A stretch of 64,000 nucleotides of DNA from Mycobacterium sp. NBC_00419 (GTDB taxonomy: Bacteria; Actinomycetota; Actinomycetes; Mycobacteriales; Mycobacteriaceae). The stretch lies in NCBI RefSeq assembly GCF_036023875.1, contig NZ_CP107931.1, forward strand, positions 3,844,001-3,908,000, written 5' to 3'. Made by a program: the position numbers and the translations under genes. The stretch's first letter is position 1. Every line of letters starts with the position of its first letter. Below, in pieces: positions 29,026 to 38,400 of this stretch. The notes under the pieces were generated by a model. The model worked only from the letters and a program-made list of their open reading frames with translations. It did no database searches and was not told the origin of the DNA.

Positions 29026-29673
29026 TCAGAGAAGGCCTGCGACGAAGGACGCCGCCTGGTTCGTCATTCCGGTCGAGCTGTAATCGCGATGCGCCGGTAC
29101 GTCGTCGCCGTCCGAGCACACCGGGTCACCGGCGTTGCACAGGTCGATGGCTTTGGGGCCGTAGACCGCGCTCGAGGTGAGCGGGAGGCCCACCTTGGCG
29201 GTCGGGTTGCCGAAGACCGCCAGGGCGGCGATGTGGTCGGCCGCCTCGGGCGGCAGCGGGTTGGTGAACCCCACGGCCGGGAACGGCACCGAGGTGATGA
29301 CGTCGATGATGGCCGCTCCCTGCGAATACCCGCCGAGCACGAGCTTGGTGTTGGGGCAGGTGTTCATGACGTCCTGGATGAAGGCGCTGGCGTCGTTGGC
29401 GCCGTTGGCTGCCGCTAGGAAGTCGTAGCTGGCCGGGTAGTTGACGGCGTAGACGCCCAGCGAGCGGTTGCCCACTTTGCGACGCAGCGAGTCGACGAAC
29501 GCCTGCCCGACCCGGCCGATCCCCGGTGGTTCGCTGGTGCCGCGGGCGAACACCACCTGGATGTCGCTACAGCCGGCGGCGAGCGCAGTGGGCAGGGCGG
29601 CCGGGCTGGCCAGCGTGGCGCCGGCGAGCAGGGCGGTAACGGCGGCACCGCGCAGGGCAAGGGAGATCGTCAC
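29026..29673 (-). CDS. Secreted cutinase-family esterase (3 of 3)
   Basis: 215 residues, GTG start. Signal peptide MTISLALRGAAVTALLAGAT to ALAAG; mature part with VVFARGTSEPPGIGRVG, nucleophile LVLGGYSQGAAIIDVI, Asp in LCNAGDPVCSDGDD and His in VPAHRDYSSTG. Closest to copy 2 by eye. TAACAT (29680-29685) stands 6 bases before the GTG, so this gene has its own promoter. In M. tuberculosis two cutinase-like genes (Rv3451, Rv3452) hold this position; here there are three. Confidence 0.9.
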   Translation of the reverse strand: MTISLALRGAAVTALLAGATLASPAALPTALAAGCSDIQVVFARGTSEPPGIGRVGQAFVDSLRRKVGNRSLGVYAVNYPASYDFLAAANGANDASAFIQDVMNTCPNTKLVLGGYSQGAAIIDVITSVPFPAVGFTNPLPPEAADHIAALAVFGNPTAKVGLPLTSSAVYGPKAIDLCNAGDPVCSDGDDVPAHRDYSSTGMTNQAASFVAGLL

Positions 29674-29727
29674 GCCGTAATGTTACGCAGGCTAAGCGAA
29701 TTTCATTCCCCGACGCGCGTCCGCGAA

Positions 29728-30732
29728 TTACGTGCGGGCGCCGGCGGCGACCTCTTCGATCGGCCCGCCGTCTGGCCACGTCGCGGCTGTGACCTCGGCG
29801 CTTCGGTCGCCCTGGCGGGCCAGAGCGAGCCCGAGGAGCACCACGACACCGCCGACGCCCTGCGTCACGGTGACCGACTCGCCGAGCAGGACCCACGCGC
29901 ACAGCACGGCGAAGAGCACCTCACCGAGGCCGACCAGCGAGGCGAAACTCGGACGCAGCCGGGCCACGCCGCTGATGCCCAGGGTGTAGGCGATCGCGGT
30001 TGCGACGACGGAGAGCATGATGACCGGCAGGTACCACGGCACGGTCATGCCTGCGACGACCGCGTCATTGGCGGTGAACGTCAGGGGCATGATGCCGGAC
30101 AGGCCCAGCGCGGCGACCGCGACCGTGCCGACCACCAGGCCACCGGCCGACAGGGTGATCGAGTTCAGTCCGCTGCCGTCGGCGCTGACCTCGTCGGACA
30201 TCATGAAGTAGCAGGCCGCGCAGATCGCGGCGGCCAGTCCCCACGCCACGCCGACGGCATTGATGTGGGCGGCTCCGGAGAACACGTTCAGCACCAGCAT
30301 GATGCCCGCAATCGCCAGGCCGACGCCGGCCAGAGTCAGGCCCCGGGGCCGCCGCCGGGTGGTGCCCCAGATCCAGCCGACGACCAGGATCGGGGCGGCG
30401 TACTCGAGCAGCAGTGCCACGCCGACCGACAGGTGCGAGACGGCGTTGTAGTAGCAGAGCTGCGCGCCGGCGATGGGGACCAGGCCGTAGGCCACCACGA
30501 TGCGGGCGTGGTCACGGGCTTCGCGGATCCAGTCCGGTTTGACGATCGTGGCGAAGATCGCCATGACCAGGGCGCCGCCGGCCAGTCGAGCCGTCACGGC
30601 GGCGGTCGGTGACCACCCCGCGCCCATCAGAGCTTTGGCGAAGGGGCCCGACATGCCGAACGTGAACGCCGATCCGACCGCGAACATCAGACCGAGCCGA
30701 AAGTGGTCCTGACCGCGCACGATTGTCGACAT
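29728..30732 (-). CDS. EamA/DMT-superfamily transporter
   Basis: 334 residues with about ten hydrophobic segments in two repeats (LGLMFAVGSAFTFGMSGPFA and VAWGLAAAICAACYFMMSDE begin the repeats). The last helix ends at GLALARQGDRSAE and is followed by a soluble tail of about 25 residues. Members export metabolites or amino acids; the substrate is unknown. A GGGGAGGTG ribosome site precedes the ATG. It is divergent from a CGNR regulator and may be its target. Confidence 0.88.
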   Translation of the reverse strand: MSTIVRGQDHFRLGLMFAVGSAFTFGMSGPFAKALMGAGWSPTAAVTARLAGGALVMAIFATIVKPDWIREARDHARIVVAYGLVPIAGAQLCYYNAVSHLSVGVALLLEYAAPILVVGWIWGTTRRRPRGLTLAGVGLAIAGIMLVLNVFSGAAHINAVGVAWGLAAAICAACYFMMSDEVSADGSGLNSITLSAGGLVVGTVAVAALGLSGIMPLTFTANDAVVAGMTVPWYLPVIMLSVVATAIAYTLGISGVARLRPSFASLVGLGEVLFAVLCAWVLLGESVTVTQGVGGVVVLLGLALARQGDRSAEVTAATWPDGGPIEEVAAGART

Positions 30733-30757
30733 GAGGCACCTCCCCGAATGTAATGAG

Positions 30758-30825
30758 TAAAATAACGATTGGTCATGACACTACGGCCGGAAGGAGTCAT
30801 GAGTCAAATGCTTTTTAGTCATGAC
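30758..30825. promoter_or_regulatory. EamA/CGNR promoter region with three GTCATGA repeats
   Basis: TAAAAT (30758-30763) is a strong -10 box for the CGNR gene. GTCATGAC (30772-30779, palindromic), GTCATGA (30796-30802) and GTCATGAC (30818-30825, palindromic) recur at 24- and 22-base steps downstream of it, about two helical turns each. They could be binding sites of the CGNR protein for autorepression. The third site is inside the coding start. Confidence 0.5.
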
Positions 30826-31368
30826 ACCGAGCTCACATTGCGAGCGGCCTGTGCCCTGATCAACAGCGACCGGGTCGAGGGTGAACAGTTGGGTGACCAG
30901 CCCGCGCTGGACGCCTACCTGGGCAGCTGGGGCTGGACCGGACGGCGCGACCACGACGACGCCGAACTCGCCTCGGTGCACACGTTGCGTTCGCGGCTGG
31001 GCCGGATCTGGGCCACCGCCGACGACGAAGTGCGCGCGGTCGGCCAGATCAACGCTCTGCTGTCGGACACCGAGGCGTCGCCGTGGCTGACCCGGCATCC
31101 GGAGATGCCCGAGTGGCATCTGCACCTGGCGTCGATCCACGACCCCTTGGCTCAGCGCATGGGTGCCGAGATGGCGATGTCACTGGCCGACGTGGTCCGC
31201 GCCGGCGAACTGCGGCGGCTGAAGATCTGCGCGGCCTCGGACTGCGACGCCGCGCTTCTCGATCTGTCCCGCAACCGGTCGCGGATGTTCTGCGATACCG
31301 GCAACTGCGGTAACCGCCAGCACGTCGCCGCCTACCGGGAACGGCGGTCCAAGGAGTCCGACGACTGA
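30799..31368 (+). CDS. CGNR zinc-finger (ABATE-domain) putative regulator
   Basis: 189 residues. The N-terminal part is the ABATE-type domain (FSHDTELTLRAACALINSDR). The C-terminal zinc finger has C144, C149, C165 and C170, with the last in CGNR (CDTGNCGNRQHVAAYRERRS), expected to bind DNA. Family members are poorly studied transcription regulators. The start is ATG 30799 or 30808 (the latter better spaced from GGAAGGAG at 30789-30796). It is divergent from the EamA transporter gene. Confidence 0.85.
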   Translation: MSQMLFSHDTELTLRAACALINSDRVEGEQLGDQPALDAYLGSWGWTGRRDHDDAELASVHTLRSRLGRIWATADDEVRAVGQINALLSDTEASPWLTRHPEMPEWHLHLASIHDPLAQRMGAEMAMSLADVVRAGELRRLKICAASDCDAALLDLSRNRSRMFCDTGNCGNRQHVAAYRERRSKESDD

Positions 31369-31397
31369 CTTCCTGCACCTGCTACGGATCCGGGGTG

Positions 31398-31437
31398 TTG
31401 ACAGCCGAAAACCCGGGCGCGACAGCTGCTCTACCGT
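31398..31437 (+). promoter_or_regulatory. eccB4 promoter with upstream TGT-N2-ACAG element
   Basis: TACCGT (31432-31437) lies 6 bases before the GTG of eccB4, giving a leaderless message. TGTTGACAG (31396-31404) lies 27 bases upstream of it. The eccC4 promoter has the same TACCGT and TGTCCACAG 28 bases upstream, so the two may share a regulator. Confidence 0.55.
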
Positions 31438-31443
31438 GGGTCC

Positions 31444-32790
31444 GTGCGGCGCCCCGGATCCCTTCGGCTACAGGCGAATGCCAGCCGGTTCCTCTGGCGC
31501 CGAATGGAATACGCACTTCTGGGCCGGCCAGTCGCTGCCGGGCAGGATCCGCTGCGCGCGCAACGCCGCGCGCTGCTCGCCGGGTGCGCGTTGGCGTCGG
31601 GTGTCGCGGTGGTCATCGCCTCGACGACGATCGTGCATCCGGTGCCGGCCGACGGCCCGTTGGTGATGTCACGGCAGTCCGGTGCGCTGTTCGTCCGGGC
31701 GGATGATCGCCTGCGGCCGGTGGCCAACCTCGTCTCCGCCGACCTGATCCTGGGCAGCCCGGCCGCACCCCGGGTTGTCGACGACGCAGCCCTGCGCGGG
31801 ATCCAGCGCGGTCCCGTCCTGGGTATCCCCGGGGCACCGCAGTCGGTGGGCGCGCTGATCTCACCGGCAGATCAGCGTTGGGCAGTGTGCGACGGCCCCG
31901 ACGGGACGACCACGGTCGGCGTCAATGCTTCGGCTGATCGGGCAGACCTCGGGCCCGGCACCGCCGTCCTGGTGTCTGCGGCACACGCAGACAACTCGAC
32001 GTATCTGCTCTACGACGGGCGACGGGCTCGCGTCGATCCCGACGACCCGGTCACCGCCCGGACGCTGCACCTGCATGGGCACACGCCACGGCCGGTGTCC
32101 TCGGCCGTGCTGAACGTCATTCCCGAAGTTCCCGCGATCGGTCCGCCGCGCATCGCCGGGCTGGGACAGCCGTCCGGGGTTGCCGGACTCGCCGTCGGTG
32201 CGGTGGTGCGCACGGTCAGAGCGGGATCGGAGGAGTTCTACGTGGTCCTGCGCGAGGGACTCCAACGCGTCGGCCGCCTGACCGCCGACCTGATCCGCTT
32301 CGCCGACCCGGCCGCCGCCGCCGACATTGCCGCCGTATCGCCCGATGTGGTTGCCGGCGCTGTCCTGGCTGACACGTTGCCGGTGGCCACCTACCCCGAC
32401 TCCGTGCCGGCCCTGCGCGACGGCTCCGCCGGAGTATGTGCGACGTGGTACTCCGGAACTGCCGGGATCGCCCTCGGAGGCGTCGAGATGGACGGCGGTA
32501 GCACGGTCACCCTGGCCGCCGCCGACGGCGACGGACCGAACATCGACGTGGTCGCCATTGCACCCGGGCGCAGCGTCGACGTCAGAGCTACGACGGCGGG
32601 ACGCTATCTGATCTCCGAGGCGGGAGTGCTTTTCCCCGTTCGTGATTCGGCCGCAGCGGCCGCCCTCGGGCTTGGCCGCGATCCCGCTGAGGTGCCATGG
32701 GCGGTCATCGCCGGGCTTCCCGCCGGGCCCGAACTCAGCCGTCAGGCCGCACTAGCCGGCAGGGATGTCCTCGGCGGGGCGGCGCCGTAG
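31444..32790 (+). CDS. eccB4: ESX-4 core component EccB4
   Basis: 448 residues, GTG start. A cytosolic N terminus (RLQANASRFLWRRMEYALLG) precedes a single membrane helix at about 44-63 (LLAGCALASGVAVVIASTTI); the rest is the periplasmic EccB repeat domain (GIPGAPQSVGALISPADQRW AVCD, ATWYSGTAGIALGG). EccB, EccC and EccD form the type VII inner-membrane complex. Its last 39 bases overlap the convergent mycP4 coding region. TACCGT 6 bases upstream implies a leaderless transcript separate from the other ESX-4 genes. Confidence 0.93.
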   Translation: MRRPGSLRLQANASRFLWRRMEYALLGRPVAAGQDPLRAQRRALLAGCALASGVAVVIASTTIVHPVPADGPLVMSRQSGALFVRADDRLRPVANLVSADLILGSPAAPRVVDDAALRGIQRGPVLGIPGAPQSVGALISPADQRWAVCDGPDGTTTVGVNASADRADLGPGTAVLVSAAHADNSTYLLYDGRRARVDPDDPVTARTLHLHGHTPRPVSSAVLNVIPEVPAIGPPRIAGLGQPSGVAGLAVGAVVRTVRAGSEEFYVVLREGLQRVGRLTADLIRFADPAAAADIAAVSPDVVAGAVLADTLPVATYPDSVPALRDGSAGVCATWYSGTAGIALGGVEMDGGSTVTLAAADGDGPNIDVVAIAPGRSVDVRATTAGRYLISEAGVLFPVRDSAAAAALGLGRDPAEVPWAVIAGLPAGPELSRQAALAGRDVLGGAAP

Positions 32791-34071
32791 CCGGGTCGAG
32801 GCCGCCGCAAGGCCGATCAGGCACAGCGCCGCGCCCGCCACGATGACCCCACGCGAGGGTGCCGCGTCGGCGGCGGTGTGCGCCGGTGCGGGCTCCGGAA
32901 CCGGCCGGGGTGTCGATGACGTGACGGGCTGGTCGCTGAGCGCCGCAACACCGTCGACGACACCGTTGCCCACCATCGGATTCCAGCCGCGGGAGGGCTG
33001 GTGCGCGGTGGATTCGATCCGTGTCATCACCTGCCGGGCCGAGAGTCTCGGGAAGCGGGCCCGCACGAGCGCCACCACGCCGCTGACGACCGGGGTGGCG
33101 TAACTGGTTCCCGAGATGGGCACCGCGCCGGACGGTCCCGGTTGGGTGTCGACGATGCCCTGACCGTCACGGTCGAGGGACACGACGGCTTCGCCCCGCG
33201 CGGCGACGTCAACCCATGGGCCGTTGAGGCTGAACGGCGAAGGTTCACCGGCGCCGTTCACCGATGCGACCGTCAGGACGTAGTCGTCGTACCACGCGGG
33301 ACTGGCGATCACCGTAGGCGGATCGCCGGTGTTCTGTGCCGTGCACTGGCCCGGCCCGCCGACGTTGCCGGCCGCGGCAACCACCACCGCGTCCTTGACG
33401 TCGACCGCATAGGACAGCGCGGCACCGAGCACCCTGTCGTCGAGCATCCCGTCGGTGCAGGCGACCGAGGAGATGTTGATCACCGAAGCCCCCATGTCCG
33501 CGGCTGTGCGCACCGCCTTCGCCAGGGTTGTGACGTCGCCGAAGCCGTCGCTCGTCGGATCCGATACCGGCCCGAACATGTTGCTGGACTGACGGATTGC
33601 GATCACGGTGGCTTCCGGCGCCACACCGGTGAAACCGCTGTGGTCGGCGTCGTCCTGGCCGGCCGCGATGATTCCGGCTACGACGGTCCCGTGTCCGTCG
33701 CAATCCTGCCTGCCGTCGCCGCTGGCCACATAGTCGCCACCGGCGATCACCCTCGGCAGTCGGGGGTGTGGTTGCACCCCGGTGTCGATCACGGCCACCC
33801 GTTGACCCGCACCCCGGGTCAGACGCCACATCGATTGCAGGTCAAGGCCGTCGAGTTGGGTGGCACGCGGTCGTGGTGCGCTCGCCTCCATCGGTACCGC
33901 GCAGGGCCTTCGCTGCGCGGTGGGTTCGGGCGGAGCCGGCGGTGCCGGCGGTGGAAGCAGCGAGTCGTCGATCGCCGGCGGTGCAACGGCGAAAGCCGCT
34001 GGTGCGCAGTCCAATGCCACCATCAACACCGTCGCGACCACGCCAAAAGTGACCTCTGCGGCCCTGTTCAC
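32752..34071 (-). CDS. mycP4: Mycosin-4, ESX-4 subtilisin-like protease
   Basis: 439 residues from the GTG that overlaps the eccD4 stop (GTGA). Signal peptide to about residue 30, Pro-rich linker (LLPPPAPPAPPEPT), S8 catalytic domain with D96 (VAVIDTGVQ), H127 (DCDGHGTVVAG), oxyanion N236 (AAAGNVGGP) and S323 (ISGTSYATP). A membrane helix at about 405-425 (GVIVAGAALCLIGLAAA) is followed by a short basic tail. Mycosins stabilise and complete the ESX membrane complex and cleave some substrates. The ORF extends further upstream but inside eccD4. Convergent overlap with eccB4. Confidence 0.94.
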   Translation of the reverse strand: MNRAAEVTFGVVATVLMVALDCAPAAFAVAPPAIDDSLLPPPAPPAPPEPTAQRRPCAVPMEASAPRPRATQLDGLDLQSMWRLTRGAGQRVAVIDTGVQPHPRLPRVIAGGDYVASGDGRQDCDGHGTVVAGIIAAGQDDADHSGFTGVAPEATVIAIRQSSNMFGPVSDPTSDGFGDVTTLAKAVRTAADMGASVINISSVACTDGMLDDRVLGAALSYAVDVKDAVVVAAAGNVGGPGQCTAQNTGDPPTVIASPAWYDDYVLTVASVNGAGEPSPFSLNGPWVDVAARGEAVVSLDRDGQGIVDTQPGPSGAVPISGTSYATPVVSGVVALVRARFPRLSARQVMTRIESTAHQPSRGWNPMVGNGVVDGVAALSDQPVTSSTPRPVPEPAPAHTAADAAPSRGVIVAGAALCLIGLAAASTRLRRRPAEDIPAG

Positions 34072-35351
34072 AACAGCCCGCCGATCGTGGCGAACAGCCC
34101 GGCCGCCGCGCATGCCGAGGGCACCACCGCAGCGCCGATCGCGACATCGATGACCATGAGCATTCGGACCGCCGAGGGAGAGGGCCGGATCGAGGTCCAT
34201 CGAAGCGCAACCGCGACGCTCGCTGCCACGACGGTCAGCGCGCACAGCAGGCCCACGGTCCACGGTGCGGTGACGGCCAGGTGCCCGATGAACACCGTCG
34301 CGGTGACAAAGCCGGCAATGTGCAGCGCTGAAGCCTGACGCCGATCGGCGTGAATTCGACTGCGCAACAACATCGTCACCGCGAGCACGCCGATGAAGGT
34401 GGCAGCCTCGGCCGGCCGTTCCGCCAGCGCCGCGGTGAGGACCGCGCCGAGTGTCATCGCCGCGGCGCCCGTGGCGACCAGCCAGGTCAGGGTCGTTTGC
34501 CCTCGTCTCGCTCGCGTCTCGACATCGTCACCGGCCGATGCGGGTGACAGGCCGGCGATCACGGACGCGAGCCGCGGCGACCAGGTCAGCACGGCCGCGG
34601 CAGCGGTGGCCAACAGCGGGCCGGCCGCGGCGGCGGGCACCCAGCCAGCTAGCGCCGTCGCCGATATCGCGGCTGACGACATCCCCACCGCTGCCATCGG
34701 AACGAACGCATCTGCACCACGATCGAGCACCCGCCAGGCCACCAGGGCGGTGGCCGCCACTGCCGACATCGCCAGCAGGAAGCCGGCCAGCCCGGGTTCG
34801 GTGAGCAGCGCAGTGAATCCGGCCAGGGCCACGGCCGCGACACCCAACGTCAACGACGGCCATACCCGCGACCGGGCTCTGACAGCCGCACCGAGTGCGA
34901 AAGCAGCTGCAGCGCAACCACAGACGGTGTGGATTCCTTCGCCGGCGCGGGCATCCAGAAAGAGCAGTACCGCCACGGTGATCGCCGACCACACCACGGT
35001 GAGGACCGCCGCTCTCGATCCGGCGGCGGGTGACGGATGGTCGGCCCGCTCGGCCATGCGAGCCAGCACGCCGCACACGTCGACGTCCGGGTAGGGCGCC
35101 GGGCCGTCAGCCGGAGCCAGGAACAACACGTCACCGTCGCGGACTCCGCACTGTGCCAGGGATCTCGCCGAATCCACCACGGTGCCGTCCGGCCGGATCA
35201 GGTGCAGCTCCTGAGCGCACGGGTCCTCGCCCATGGCTTCGGCCAATGACGGCAGCACCTCGCTGAGCACCCGATCGGCAGGCAGCGCCAGCTCCGTCTC
35301 GATGCGCCCGGACCTGATGAACACGGGGCATGCGCCGGTGATGACAGTCAT
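34068..35351 (-). CDS. eccD4: ESX-4 channel component EccD4
   Basis: 427 residues. An N-terminal ubiquitin-like cytosolic domain of about 95 residues (CPVFIRSGRIETELALPADR, LHLIRPDGTVVDSARSLAQC, DGDVLFLAP) is followed by about eleven membrane helices that build the EccD barrel. The start MTVITGACPV is chosen by homology; TAGCGT (35359-35364) is 7 bases upstream, again leaderless. An ATG 6 codons upstream is possible. It is coupled to mycP4 through GTGA and is divergent from eccC4. Confidence 0.93.
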   Translation of the reverse strand: MTVITGACPVFIRSGRIETELALPADRVLSEVLPSLAEAMGEDPCAQELHLIRPDGTVVDSARSLAQCGVRDGDVLFLAPADGPAPYPDVDVCGVLARMAERADHPSPAAGSRAAVLTVVWSAITVAVLLFLDARAGEGIHTVCGCAAAAFALGAAVRARSRVWPSLTLGVAAVALAGFTALLTEPGLAGFLLAMSAVAATALVAWRVLDRGADAFVPMAAVGMSSAAISATALAGWVPAAAAGPLLATAAAAVLTWSPRLASVIAGLSPASAGDDVETRARRGQTTLTWLVATGAAAMTLGAVLTAALAERPAEAATFIGVLAVTMLLRSRIHADRRQASALHIAGFVTATVFIGHLAVTAPWTVGLLCALTVVAASVAVALRWTSIRPSPSAVRMLMVIDVAIGAAVVPSACAAAGLFATIGGLL

Positions 35352-35394
35352 GGTGCGCACGCTAGCCATGCCGCGGTGGCGGTGAACTCGGCTG

Positions 35395-35435
35395 TCCACA
35401 GGTGAATTGCCGCGGCGGCAGCGGCTGCCTACCGT
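35395..35435 (+). promoter_or_regulatory. eccC4 promoter
   Basis: TACCGT (35430-35435) stands 6 bases before the eccC4 ATG; TGTCCACAG (35393-35401) lies 28 bases upstream. The same two elements precede eccB4. GGCTGCCTACCGT here and GCTGCTCTACCGT there extend the match. Confidence 0.55.
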
Positions 35436-35441
35436 CCGTGC

Positions 35442-38400
35442 ATGCCCACGACGACGATCGAGTTCGCCGCGGAGGCACGGCTGCAACCACCGCAGATACC
35501 GAGCGAGGACATCGTGATCGCAGCACCACCGGTGCCGGAACCGGCGGGCGGCGCGGCACGGTTCGCACCGCTGCTCGTGATGGGCATCGTCGCAGGCGTC
35601 GGCATGCTCGTCTGGACTGCGAGGTCGAGCGCGGCGGTCAGTCCGATGATGCTGATGCTGCCCGGCATGGCGCTGATGTCGGCACTGGCGATGCTGGTGC
35701 ACAGCGGGCGTGGCGGTCGAGGTGGTCGGCTCGACGAGCAGCGGAGCCGCTATCTGGACCACCTCGACAGCGTCGCTGCGCAGATACGTGATGCCGCGGG
35801 GCGCCAGCATGTCGGGCTCACCTGGATGCACCCGGCACCGGCCGCGCTGTGGGCCCTGATCGGCGGCCGGCGGATGTGGGAACGCCGCGCCGGGGACCGC
35901 GACTTCGGCCACGTGCGGCTGGGCCTGGGCCCACAACGGCTGTGCCGCCGGATCGTGCTGCCCCCCGTCGCGGCCCCCGACGACCTCGACCCAGTTACCG
36001 CGGAGGCCTTCCGGCACTGCGTCCGCACCCATGCCGTGGTCGACGAAGCGCCGATCGCGCTTGCGCTGACAGGCGTGCCCACCGTGGCGCTCGACGGTGA
36101 CCCGGACGCGGCACGCGCGCTGGCCAGAGCGATGATCTGTCAGCTCGCGGTGTTGCAGCCGCCGAACGCCACGCTGATCGCCGCGATGGTCGACCCGGGT
36201 CGGCGTGATGAGTGGGACTGGCTGAAGTGGTTGCCGCACAACCATCATCCGGCGTCGGGCACCCCGATGGTCTACGACTGCCCGACCGGTCTCGAGGCCC
36301 TTGTCGCCGAGCCGGCGCTGGCGCACGTGATCCTCCTCGTCGACCGGTCGGACCAACGATTCACCGTCGGCCGGGCGGCGTCGACGACCGTCGTCGTCGG
36401 AACGACCGCCGACCCTGACGCGCTCACGCTTCACCTCGATGCCGGCCGGCTGTCGGTGTCCGGTGAGGAGTTCGCCCGGGCCGACGCGCTGACCGTCGCT
36501 CAGGCGCGTGACTGCGCCCGCCGGCTGGCCCGCTACCGGGTCGCCCGGGCCGCCGAGGGCAACCGGGGTGCGCCCGACGAGCGCGGCGCCCTGCGGGTCC
36601 CACTGGGTCGCACTCCCGACGGTGCCATGGTCGACCTCGACATCAGGGAGGCCGCCCAGGGCGGGCAGGGCCCACACGGGCTGTGTATCGGCGCCACCGG
36701 ATCGGGTAAATCCGAACTGCTGCGGACAGTCGTGGTCGGGATGGCCTGCCGTAATTCACCCGACGACCTCAACCTCGTTCTCATCGACTTCAAGGGCGGC
36801 GCAACCTTCCTCGGGCTCGGCGGCCTCGCCCATGTGTCGGCGATCATCACGAACCTGTCCGAGGACGATCACCTGGTGATGCGTGCCAAGGAAGCGCTCG
36901 CCGGAGAGATCCACCGCCGCCAACAGCTGTTGCATCGGGCCGGCAATGCCGTCAACCTCACCGCCTACCGGCGGGCGCACCAGCTCGACCCGCAGTTGCC
37001 CGCGCTGCCTTCGCTGTTCGTCGTGGTTGATGAGTTCGCCGAACTTCTCTACAGACACGCGGATTTCGCGGATCTGTTCGCGATGATCGGCCGGGTGGGC
37101 CGGTCGCTGGGGGTGCACCTGCTGCTGGCCAGCCAGCGCCTCGACGAGGGGCGCCTGCGTGGCTTGGAGTCGCACCTGTCTTACCGGATCTGTTTGAAGA
37201 CCGCGACTACCGCGGAATCCCGCGCGGTTCTCGGCGTGCCCGACGCCGCCGAGCTGCCCACCACACCCGGGGCCGCGTACCTGCGGGCCGCCGACGGCCG
37301 CCTGACCCGTTTCCAGACGACGTATCTCGGCGCACCTGCTGTCGACGAGATTCCTGCTCGCGGCGAACCCGATCCCGTTGTCCGACGGTTCACGTCGATC
37401 CCGGCGGCACCACCTGCCGACACGCTCGAGAGCCGGCGCACCGTGCTGGATTCGATGCTGGCACAACTCGCGGGCCGCGGATCCCCGGCCCGCCAGATCT
37501 GGCTCCCGCCGCTGTCAGCCTCACCGCGGCTCCCGGATCTGCCGGCCGCCGATTGCCCTGAGCTCAGTGCACTTATCGGCCTCGTCGACCGCCCGTTCGA
37601 GCAGTGCCGCGCCCCGCTCAGGGTCGACACCGCCGGCGCCGGTGGACATGTCGCGGTGGTCGGCGCGCCGCAGAGCGGAAAGTCGCACACCGTCTTCACC
37701 CTGATCACGGCGCTGGCGGCGCGCCACGACCAGCGTCGAATCCAGTTCTACTGCCTCGACTTCGGCGGTGGCGCGCTGGCCGCGCTGAGCGACCTGCCGC
37801 ATGTCGGATCGGTGGCCGGCCGTCACGACCACGACCTGGTGCGGGCAACCCTGCGCCACGTCGAGACGATCGTCGGATCGCGCGAGAGTGGTCGCCACGA
37901 CGAGTTCGGCGACGTCTACCTCGTCGTCGACGGATGGCAGACCGTCCGCGACGAGTTCGGTGAGCTGGAGGCAAGCATCTCCGCATTGGCCACCCACAGC
38001 CTGTCCTTCGGGGTCCATGTCATCCTGACCGCGTGCCGGTGGGCCGACATCCGTCCCGGCCTCAAGGACCAGATCGGTACCCGGATCGAACTACGGCTCG
38101 GCGACCCTCTCGACTCCGAGATGAACCGCAAGCAGGCGGCTCTGGTCCCGCTCGGCAGGCCGGGCCGCGGCGTCACCGCCGAGGGCCATCACTTCGTCGT
38201 CGCGACGTCGGCGCCGTCGGATGTCGCGGTCCGGGGGACGTGGGCGGCGCCGCAGGTTCGGCTTCTGCCTGCCCTGGTCGAGTACTCGACACTGCTCGAC
38301 AAGGCCGGGCTGGGCTCCGGAGTCCTGCTGGGCGTCGGGGAGCCTGAGCTGGCACCGACGGTCCTCGACTTCCAGCGCGACCCGCACCTGCTGATCATCG

